Origin: Intoshia linei
Taxonomy: Eukaryota; Orthonectida; Rhopaluridae
Length of the DNA stretch: 36,360 nucleotides
Assembly: GCA_001642005.1 (NCBI GenBank)
Contig: LWCA01000255.1
Location: 1-36,360 of the forward strand
Reading direction: 5' to 3'
The notes under the pieces were generated by a model. It had not been told where the DNA came from. It was given only the letters and a program-made list of their open reading frames with translations, and did not search any database. The position numbers and the translations under genes are program-made. Position 1 is the stretch's first letter. Each line of letters starts with the position of its first letter. Positions 11,300 to 20,900 of the stretch are shown here, piece by piece.

Positions 11300-11537
11300 C
11301 TAATGCACAAATTTTAATGATTTTCATAACAAATTGGTAATGTGCTTAATGATATGTTACACACATAATGTTAAAAAAATTGAAGTCGGTAGTTTTTGTT
11401 AAAAATATTTTCAAATTTCCCCATTTCATCGAGACCCTTCGTCGGCTGGGTGCATTTATTTAATTGCCGATAGAAGAATTGAGATACAGATTTATTACTT
11501 TATTTATAAATATATTTACTTTGTAATGTAATTTCTC
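11300..11537. other. Upstream region of the ATP synthase epsilon gene
   Basis: No coding frame could be joined with confidence. A G+C-rich patch at about 11425-11452 (ATCGAGACCCTTCGTCGGCT) ends in a usable donor, GG|GTGCAT. Pairing it with the AG at 11543-11544 would be in phase (GG|T, glycine), as in the family's AG-x-xYI sequence. The residues before it do not look like the expected WRxAG, so it is not called as an exon. Confidence 0.3.
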
Positions 11538-11681
11538 ATGATTAGTTATATTCAATATTCAAAAGCATGTTCCGAAGTTTTGAGAAAAGTTTTAAATAAG
11601 GAAATGGCTGCCAAAGCTAAAAAGAACACAAAAAGTACAGTTGAAGCTATTAAATGGGAGGACGGGAAAGCCATGAAATGA
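11538..11681 (+). CDS. ATP5F1E: ATP synthase F1 subunit epsilon, mitochondrial
   Basis: This is the smallest subunit of the F1 central stalk, which with gamma and delta couples rotor movement to catalysis in the mitochondrial matrix. The 47-residue frame beginning MISYIQYSKACSEVLRKVL matches the family pattern YIxYSxxxAxxVRxxL, followed by a basic helix and the closing IKWEDGK motif (Wx-D/N-GK). Animal epsilon subunits are about 50-60 residues and start with about seven residues, MxxWRxAG, that are missing here. Either a short upstream exon encodes them (the AG at 11543-11544 is a possible acceptor) or this copy starts at the ATG given. An AATAAA signal lies at 11695-11700, 13 nt after the stop. 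Without its first exon it could be a retrocopy. Confidence 0.8.
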   Translation: MISYIQYSKACSEVLRKVLNKEMAAKAKKNTKSTVEAIKWEDGKAMK

Positions 11682-12079
11682 AACCTTTAAATTAAATAAA
11701 AATTTAATTAACACAATGAATGTTTAATATACACTTCGTTACAAATTAATTTTTTACCATACTCATTATTGCTTTTAATAATTCAGGTTTGTGTTGGTTT
11801 ATAAATTTTGAAGTCAACTCCAGTGTTAAATATATTGGTTTATTTGACAATTTTGCTAAATTATATTTTAGCAATTTCGCTTTACTCTAACAATGCTATT
11901 TAAATATTTTATGATACGCAGATTGGTTAACATACCCACGTTTACAGAATGATATACTTTATTAGTTATCTACCTATTAAAACAGGGGTTCTCAAAAACA
12001 AGGATACAGTTTCGCGTTCCCCACGTATGCTAGCACCTAGATTATGAAACTGATTTAATGACAACTTGCCAAGACGATA
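11682..12079. other. Intergenic; contains one hAT-like terminus
   Basis: A CAGGGGTTCTCAAAAACAAG sequence at about 11984 resembles a hAT end and is followed by a G+C-richer patch (TTCGCGTTCCCCACG). No matching right end or target duplication was found. Nothing else is recognised. Confidence 0.35.
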
Positions 12080-12424
12080 TTAAAAATTGAAGGCGACTAT
12101 TGAAACTTGAATTAGAAAAAAAAACGATTGTAAATGGTTTATATTCAATTCTGTAAAATTACCCAATTGGCGACACATAGGAGCTACAATGGAAGTATCT
12201 GAATTATTTTGACTGATAATTTGTATACAAGGACAAGTTGAATCGTTGATCGATATGCAGGTGTACATATTTTCTAGTTTTGTGTCTTTATCAAAATCAC
12301 TGACAATTAAATAAATTCCGTTTTTAAGGGTGTATGATTCCAATCTAACTATTATATTTTCAATTTTTATCACTTTTACATCGTTTATAATCTTATTTCT
12401 TCCAGATATCTTTACCTCGCACAT
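12080..12424 (-). CDS. Unrecognised ORF, 114 residues
   Basis: An ATG-initiated frame encoding a peptide with evenly spread charged residues (VRLESYTLKNGIYL, IVSDFDKDTKLENMYTC) and a short cysteine cluster (TCPC, later MCRQL). This looks more like a real beta-rich domain than random AT-rich translation. The last 20 residues become Phe/Ile/Val-rich and may be intron read-through. The second-to-third codon (GAG|GTAAAG) would also serve as a splice donor, so the start is uncertain. It lies about 490 bp downstream of GET4 on the same strand. I recognise no family; a CUB-like or OB-like fold is only a guess. Confidence 0.35.
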   Translation of the reverse strand: MCEVKISGRNKIINDVKVIKIENIIVRLESYTLKNGIYLIVSDFDKDTKLENMYTCISINDSTCPCIQIISQNNSDTSIVAPMCRQLGNFTELNINHLQSFFFLIQVSIVAFNF

Positions 12425-12779
12425 TTATCAAAGTATAATAAAGTTCAAATTAAATTAATTATTATTTATCAATTCTGGACTGAACTCTTTTATATAAAAC
12501 CGTTCTGCGGTTTCCAGAAATGAAGAATCGTCTCAATAATACAATTAAAAATTAATTTTATATTAACTAAATCAGTGATGAAACACCACCATTGTGTATA
12601 TTCAATGAACAAAGTGGCAATCTTTACCAATATGAAATATTTATATTTTATTATAAATTTAATATAAATAAAATCAGTTTAAATTCACATCTACATTTTC
12701 CAGTCATAATGGTTAGTATTAATCCTGAAATGGAGCAAATTATATAATTTTCGACATTAGAAAATTGCATTAAAAAATG

Positions 12780-12815
12780 ATTTTTAAAAAAAATTTTCAC
12801 GGGCCGGGGATCAAC
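12780..12815. other. Isolated hAT-like terminus
   Basis: TTTTCACGGGCCGGGGATC at about 12795-12813, followed by AACAG, resembles the right end of a hAT element (CCGGxxxTxAACCACTG). It is strikingly G+C-rich for this window. No partner end was found. Confidence 0.3.
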
Positions 12816-12909
12816 AGATACCATTTACAAAAGCTTAAATCGTGACACTGTGAAAAAACTATAAACTAAAATATTAAAATAATTGTAATATAAATTTGAT
12901 AACATAAAT

Positions 12910-14296
12910 TTATTCTAAATCGTCTTCGGATAAAGTCTCTCGAGAAAAAAGATCGTTGGAATTTTCTTCCTTTCCAAAAGTGTTTTGCATGGAATTGCAC
13001 AATTGATCTAATTATCATAATAAAAAATATAAATGATGACTAAAACACACCTTATCATAAACGTGAACGAAATCTAATTTTCTTAACATAAATAAAAAAT
13101 ATTACAAATGAGACGTAAAAATTAGGTATCTGTAATCAAATTATTATCTCATCAATTCATATAACAAAAAAGACGTGTTTACGATCAACTTTACGACATA
13201 ATAAATAAAAAATAATACGAAAAAAATTTGGTGTTTCTTCGGTTGATTTATCTTCGAAATATATGTGTCTGATTCGTTTGAGGTACTGTTAAAAATAAAT
13301 TAAATTAAATTAAAAAATTATATACAATATCATAATAACTATCTTCACTAAGGTATTCACAATATTCATTAATGATATCATCATAGTTTTCAAGTTCCTT
13401 CCTAAATGAAAATATAAAGTTTGAAAAAAAATGAAAAAATTACTCTTGAATATATAAGAGCATAAAATAGACAAAATTAAGTAAGGGAATAGAATACAAA
13501 TCATTGTTCCTATATTTTTTAGAAATGCTAACAAATACGGTTTTAGTAGTTGTCAATTTACGGATACATAATAATCTAAAATTAAATGTATTTAAAAAAA
13601 TAACAAACTGTAATGATAATTGAACAATAAAGAGGTAGTCGATGTCTGGATACTTTGTACACAAATTTTTTAAAAAATATACACACAAGCTAGGGTCGCC
13701 ACTTTGGAGGACATGGTAACGCGCCATGTAAAAATCGGATGCTAAATGGAATAAAGCTAATGAATGAATGAAATAAACCTTTGAGTGCTATAAAAGAAAG
13801 ACACAAATGAACATCATGATTGGGTAAGAATGAAGGTTGTTTTTCAAAAATTGAAATTAAATTTTTTTCAAATCTTCCTCTATACTTAACATCAACAATG
13901 CTGTATAATTTCAATAATTGATCTATAATACGTGTAATAAAACTTGACGACAAAATTCACCATAATATTCTTGTTTTACATCTGTGGCATTGGTAAAAAG
14001 GGCCACGTAAATGTTTGCAGTTTCATATCCCATATTTATCTGAAAATATAATTTCAACTTTAATTAAAAATTACATTTTTCGAAAGGTGAAGTTTAATAA
14101 TAAATGAGTAAATACAATTTGCAGCCCTAACAAATTGATTTGTATTTTCGTAAAATAGTCTACAAGATATTAAACAAATCTCTATTTTATTTAAAAACCT
14201 GTGGGATAATGATAATGTGTTTTGAAAAGCATCGTAATATTGTTCACTGTCACGATATCTATTAATTTTTTCTATAAATTTATCAAAGTTTTTCAT
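12910..14296 (-). CDS. GET4: GET4 / TRC35, Golgi-to-ER traffic protein 4 homolog
   Basis: GET4 is the alpha-solenoid subunit of the BAG6-UBL4A-GET4 complex that hands tail-anchored membrane proteins to the GET3/TRC40 ATPase in the cytosol. Eight exons (14075-14296, 13961-14039, 13779-13922, 13609-13741, 13444-13575, 13326-13401, 13219-13285, 12910-13007) join without a frame break into 316 residues; animal GET4 is about 325. Diagnostic segments in order: YYDAFQNTLSLSHRF (20-34), DFYMARYHVLQSGDPSLC, YSIPLLNFVYFMLL, a YLKRI helix, and an acidic tail ending SEDDLE. Introns are 35, 38, 37, 33, 42, 40 and 211 nt. The donor of the last intron could instead be at 13194, adding eight residues. The ATG at 14294-14296 is the first in frame. 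The stop codon overlaps an AATAAA signal. The 5' end faces ATP5MK across 384 bp. Confidence 0.93.
13576..13608 (-). other. 33-nt intron in GET4, shortest in the window
   Basis: The minus-strand sequence from GT (13608) to AG (13576) is only 33 nt. Splicing joins CA|A into glutamine and restores the helix LSLQLLCIRK, matching the GET4 family pattern VLQFLCLKN. Reading through keeps the frame open (33 is a multiple of three) and would insert 11 Phe/Asn-rich residues into this conserved helix. Confidence 0.75.
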
Positions 14297-14680
14297 TTTT
14301 GTCAAATGTCTAAAATCAACACAAATAGTTTCAAATTGCAACTATGCAACAATCGATAGCGTGGGATTTCGAAAAATTTTAAATAACAATTTGTAATCAA
14401 TTCTAAGAATTGTTATTGAAATTTAAGTTTTTTATATTTTGTAGAAATTTTAACGAAAAAAACGGGTGATTTGAAATCATATTTGGCTTTAAAAAATAGT
14501 TTTTGTAATGTTATATAAATGTTATAAAATTTGGATTTTAAGGTATATTTTAATTTCTGAATCATAAAATAAAATAATTTCATAAAGTGACTCGATATGA
14601 TTACATAAAGAAAACAAATAAATTTAGTTTTATAACCAAATCAACTAAGGTCACACACAAAGTTATATACAAATTGAAAC
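14297..14680. promoter_or_regulatory. Shared divergent promoter region, GET4 (-) and ATP5MK (+)
   Basis: 384 bp separate the two start codons. Near the GET4 side lies ATCGATAG (14351-14358; core ATCGAT), similar to the DRE motif of insect housekeeping promoters. No TATA box can be singled out in this A+T background. The arrangement suggests one bidirectional promoter. Confidence 0.4.
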
Positions 14681-14896
14681 ATGGCTAATTTTGTCCACGA
14701 AAACGACCCAAATTACAATTTTAAAGGATGGCGTTTACATTTCAACACGTACACATATAGAGGAAAAAGAAATGTAAATTTTTACAATTTATAAGACAGA
14801 TTTATACATTTATTATAAATTTAGTTGGCTTATTTGTCTTTGTTTATTTGGGGTGGTGTATTTTATGCAGCGTTTGGTAGAAAAAACAAGAAATAA
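14681..14896 (+). CDS. ATP5MK: ATP synthase membrane subunit k (DAPIT/USMG5)
   Basis: A small single-span inner-membrane subunit of the mitochondrial ATP synthase peripheral Fo region, linked to dimer stability. Two exons (14681-14773 and 14825-14896, 51-nt intron, phase 0) encode 54 residues. The N-terminal half, NYNFKGWRLHFNTYTYRGKRN, matches the family signature FxGxxKYFNSxTxxGRxN. It is followed by one membrane helix (LAYLSLFIWGGVFYAAF) and a basic tail RKNKK. Family members are about 55-60 residues. The stop codon lies within an AATAAA and a second AATAAA follows at 14911-14916. The MAK16 stop on the other strand is only 20 nt away, so the 3' ends must overlap. Confidence 0.88.
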
Positions 14897-14916
14897 ACAA
14901 AATGTAAAGCAATAAA

Positions 14917-17900
14917 CTAGTAATCTTCTTTTTCTCTCTTTCTATCAACTTCATATTCAATTTCCTTGTTATACTTCTCTGCTACATCCTAATTTTTGAA
15001 ATATTAAAGGTTGATACATTATTTAAACCTCTACATCAGAAATATCACTTTCCTCAAAATCTTCTACATATTCAACAGTTTTTCGTTCGTTTATTGGTTC
15101 AGTTAATTTTTCAATATCCACCACAGGAAAATTGTAAATTTGACCATACTAAAAAGTTTTAAATTTTATATATCAATTCAAACTGTTCCAGATTTCAATC
15201 TTGTTATTAATTCGTCTTTTATGCAATTTTCTATTTTTGCTGCTTTTAATGCCTTTCTCTACAATAATATAATAAAAACATTGGAAATGGGAAAATATCC
15301 ATATAGTAAATTTATGATTTTCTCAACCTTTTTCCAACAAATATAAACCAAATTATATATTTGTTGGGTAAAATCTAAGAAAAAAGTTCCCGTACAAAAT
15401 AAAACACAATCCGATTTATCTGATCTGTGTAAAATGGGGTATAGTTTGTTTTTAAATTTTCGCTGGGTCAACATAAAATTTGCGTTGTACTAGTTTTAGA
15501 AAAACTTTCAATTCTACAAAAAATATAAATGGAATAATAAAATCTTACTTCAAAATGCGTCACTTTGTCAGTTTGAAATTTTTTGATGAATTAATCGAAT
15601 AACTATCAGCTGTAATTTTTTTTAAATTCTAGGACTATTTTCATTGTTTAAAAAAGAGTAATCTGTGGTTTTGATCATGAAAATCGCTTTCAAGGTTGTC
15701 ATATATGATAATGCTTATGATTTCAAAAAATATCCCTGAATTTACGTTTTATAAAATTTTAAGCATGTTTCATTTTTAAAACAAAGGGTAATTTGTGGTT
15801 TTGATACTGAGATTTATTACACAATTAATGATTTTAAAACACCTCCCAGAATTTGTTTTATTAAATTTTTCGACTGATTTTATTTAATGATTATTATATG
15901 ATTTAAACCAAATGGGTTTTTGACCTCGAAGGACTCAAATTCGGAAATTGAAAAATACACATCAATATCTATGCGAAAACTTAAAATTGGTTATGTGACT
16001 TAGAATTTTTGGCGGACTTTACTGGTGAATTGAGTGTGTTGAATTTGGAATTGCATGGGAAATACAAAAAAATAAGTGATATAATCAGCATTCTTGGTGC
16101 TTTTAAAAATCGAATTTCGTCATTGATCCAAGATCTTCAAGAGCAAACTTTCAATTTCTTCCCAAATATTAAAAATCATTTGCAAAATTATCCTGATTGC
16201 ATTTAGAGTTTTGTGAAATATGAATCTGAAATCAACAATGTCATGAACGATTTTAATTTTCGTTTTTTTGATTTCAAAATTATTAAGTACATGTCATTTC
16301 CGTTTAAAGCAAATTACATCTCTGGTAAAATCACCGAAGTGTTCGATTTGGAAAAAGGTGCAACTGAGTCAAAAATTTTAACCCTAAGAGCTGATATCTT
16401 TTTAAGAGCTCGTGTTTCAGAACAAGATTTCTGGAAGTACGTGCCCGAGAAAAATATACGAATCTCAAAAAATGTTGTAAATATTTGCATTCTTGTTTCG
16501 GCTCAACTTATCTATGTGAGTCAGACTTTTCTGTCATGAATTTAATAAAATCTAAGAATCGTTCTAAAATTACTGATTCACACTTACGTGATTCTCTAAA
16601 ACTATATTTATCTAGATACACGCCAGATTTCATGAAGTTGGTAGAAGAAATGAATACACAGACTTCTCATTAAATTTAATATTTTGTGCATATTTACAAA
16701 TAAATTTCAATTTTCCCAAATTTTTAGTGTAGCACACCTGATATACATTGATCGTGTAATACTTATTATGATGATCGATCGCTATCTAATTTAGAATTTC
16801 AAAGTCGATCGTACAGAAAAAAAGTTGCCCACCCCTGTTCTATACCATTTCACTATCGATATGATATAATTACAAGGGATCTGATAATAGCTAAATTCAA
16901 AACGGAATAACGATTGTCAATGTGATAATCGAGGTTTATGCGAAAAATCTTAGGTAAATATAAACAGAAACTTCGTTACAACTAATTAAAATTATAATAA
17001 GTATTACATGGGCCAAAATTTCTATTTTTTCATCAGTATTGAGTCATTTCTAAAAATCACTTTTTTAAGTGTATTTTTTAAAAACGTTCCAAATTCTTTT
17101 TCGATTAATATAAAAAGAAAATTTGTGAAAATAAGCCAGACAATGTATGAAATTGTAATGAATCTGGATTATACTATAAACGGGGATCTAAGAAAACTCT
17201 AGCCTTTTCTGAAATCGTAATAATTATAGTAAAACAAAAAAGGAGAGGATAACAGTTTTATTTTGTGTGTCTATGACCGGAGAAAAGGCTGATTCACTTT
17301 TTATTGGTTTATGGAAAAATTTCTTCGGATTCTCTGAAGAATCAGATATTGATTATGCAACCTGTTTTACAAAAATATAATTAATTGATGGAATATTAAG
17401 GGTCGAATTCTGTTAAAAGTGATATTATTATAAATTGTTATAGAAAATCGATAGAATAACTTTTGATAATTCGCAAAATTTGATAATTTGTCCAGCTATG
17501 TTAATATCGAACAATAATGAACTGAAAATATCGATGATATTATCTATGTTCCATAATATGTTAATAATAATAAGAATCCATGATAATCAGTGGTTTCAAA
17601 AGTAATCCACAAAACAAATTTTAAATAAAATGAATACTCTTTTTTTAACAATATAATTCATTATCGATCATTTATTATTATTAGTGAACGTAAACATTTT
17701 ATCAAAATGAAGGAAAGTTTAACTGAATAACGTTCATAATTTTCATGTGCCTTAAATTTAATCTAATTAACGATTTAAATTAATTGAATAAAAGATCCCA
17801 AAGCCGAACTTTAAAAAATTTCACAAACGAATTGTAGTATTATATAACCCTATCCACATCTCTAAGGCTCTTGAGTTGGGATTTTAAATTTAAAATTTTT

Positions 17901-20900
17901 TTTAATGCTCAATTTAGCAAATGAATGCCTCCATTTTAAAAATTTTTTTTCGAGATCCCTTCGACGTCGAATCTCAAATACGGTAGGTTTAGCACTGATA
18001 GTTTGTTTATCATATAGGTATATACGTGATAAGTATGTTTGAAATAAAATAAACATATTTTTTTAATTACGTCATAACAGCTACCACTTCAAAATAAATG
18101 TAAAATTTTTGATTTAATTTAAATTTTAAAGAGTATATAATAAAAACATACCAGTGTTACATTAGTGACATGTTCAGGGTTAAAATGATTTTTACAAAAA
18201 ATTATGTCGTTCACATACATTTTTTTTACAAGTGGTTCACGGTGGAAAAAGTTTGGGAATCACTGTTCCATATGATGATGTGGACCAAGAGAATTTCATA
18301 ATAAACAAAATTATTAACAAGGAAGGTATAGTAATTGGTTCCAATACTGATGAAAATTCTGCTTCTGAAGAATCAGACGATATATCCTCAACCCATTGAA
18401 TTACGTACGTTGAGGCAATTATGCAGATTCATAATCTCTAAAAATTTTTTACAGAAATTTTGAAAAAATGGTAAAATATTTGATATAAAAATAAATTATA
18501 TATACAAATTTACAAAACAGAAGAACCTCAAACATTAAGTATATGATTAGGAAGTTATAATTTCATATTTTTCCTTATTTGATTCTATTTTTTTAATAGT
18601 GAACATGAGAATTTTTGAAATTTTGTGTTACTTAGGACTTAAGTTTGAATCTACTTCATAACCATTAAATGTAACTTTAATACACTGCTTTTAAATTTCT
18701 TCATAAAAAAATATTATTTTTCTATATTATATTCGAAATTAAACGTATTTGTGAATATTTTTTAAAAATTTTTCCTCTCATTTTGGATGTAATTATTTCT
18801 TACATTGATTGTAATTGTTATCACATTGATAATCGTTATTCCAATTTGAATTTAGCTACATTTACATTGACTGTGACTATTCTTACTTTGAATGTAAATA
18901 TGATAATTTTCAAAATGAATTTATATTTTTATTTCGAAACTATATTATGGTTAAATGAACCTGCGAATAACATACGGATATTTTTAACAATTTAAACTCA
19001 GAAAATTCGAATATTTTTCTTAAATATATACCTTAAACGTAAAAAAATGTATTATAGGTAGTGCGATTCAACCATATTACGTTTCCCGGTAATTACAATT
19101 TAAATGTTGGTCAAAATATACCAGTAACCCTTAATAATTTGATTATCACTTTAAATATAGCAATGATCACATTGCTTTCTAATAAGTATACATTTTATTT
19201 AAGATTTAATTTAATTTAGTCTATAAAAATTTAAATTTATTCAATGTGTAACAATTGACAATGTTCTAATTTATATTCTTGGTGTTTACTTTTTCGAAGA
19301 GAATCCTTACTTATATAATATGCTACGCGATTTATGTTTGTGTGTGTTCCACTTTATTTAAATAACTACCAGTTTTAGAATTTTATAATCATATTTCAAT
19401 AAAAGTTTTTTTCCGGGGGTGTTCGCAAAATAAATTTCAACCTTCCAAACTCACATCTTATGGATTTTCCTTTTTTTTGAAAATCAAACGAGTTGGAGAA
19501 TTTCAAAATATATACGCTGATACGGATTTTAAAACTATACACATTATCATAAATTAGAATTTAAAAAATTTATATCTTCAAGGCCAAATTACCCGTCATT
19601 TTTTAATGAAAACAGCCCTAGAATTTAAAAAAATTTACAGGTGGTACAGTTGTATCCTGTTAACACACACAAACAATTTCAATCCCAATAAGTGACGACT
19701 TCATGGTTAAAAAAGCATTTTAGTATTCATATATTTTTTTTGCGCAATATTTTATTAAAACAAAAAATGTGGAATAATTAACGGTCCGAAAATTAAAAAA
19801 AAAAATTATTCTGATAGAGCTTATTCCAGGTTGATATAAATACAAAAATTCAACCCGAGAAATCTACGCATTCCCGATGAAAAATTTAATTTATGTTTTT
19901 TTAATTTTATTTTTTTTGGAATTTATGCTATTTATAGGATTGAACTGTTTTTACTTTATTTTTAATATTATACACAAATTCTGTCTAATAAATTAAAAAA
20001 ATGGGATAACAATTGTTTAAATTCTTTACGCAAATGTTAATAAAGAAAAAATTAACATGGAATAATTCACTTTAAAGTACAAAGTAATGTGATATGATAG
20101 TTCCACCTGAATCAAATTTGTGAACCACTCCTTTAAAGGATTTATAATAGTGAATAGTAGGATTTTTAATTTACATTTTCAACGTGAATTTATTTTTTAA
20201 GTATAATAAAAATGTTCCCTCGGCAGAGCTAGGTCCTGTTTGTACGTAGTACATAACAGTATATCAAGTTTATTTATATTATTATACATTTTGTTTTGTA
20301 GTTTTGTTATAGCAGATAATAAAATAGTCACTTTTTGAGCGTCCACTGTATTTACATTGTATTGTTAAAATATATCTATTAAAAATATTCCTATTTCATA
20401 CTGATGTTGGATTTTTAAATATTCGGAGAAGGCTGGTAATTTTATGGGAAGCTCATTTAAATAAAAACAATCCTTGATGTCATAATTATTTTACAAAGTT
20501 TAAAAAATATAGACGTAAAGTCAAAAATATTCTATCTTAAAGATATTTTTAGCGTAATTATTCAACTTAGTCAAAATTTGAACGAAAAGATGTCACTCAG
20601 AATTCTCAAAAATTGAAAGCTTTTCTGAATAAATTGGTGTTTTGAAAAAAGAAATATCTCAATTTTTAATAACTGTGAAATTTGTAAACCTTCTTAAAAA
20701 TGTATAAAGCTTGTTATAACCATTTATGGAATTTGTAAAGACTTTAATGTAAGATTTGAAGATATTTTAAAGAAAAAGTTTTGAAACTCAATTTGGAAAA
20801 ATAAGGCCTCCATAATACAAACATCCAGAACAGAGAAGGAACTAACCAATAAATATTTTGTATAAATGTAAATTTAGTTTAACTTTTTTTGTATACACTC

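Noticed and set aside
18783-18995. Plus-strand 70-codon frame
   Set aside because: Arises from a loose TTACATTGA-type low-complexity tract; composition dominated by Ile, Asn, Leu and Thr.
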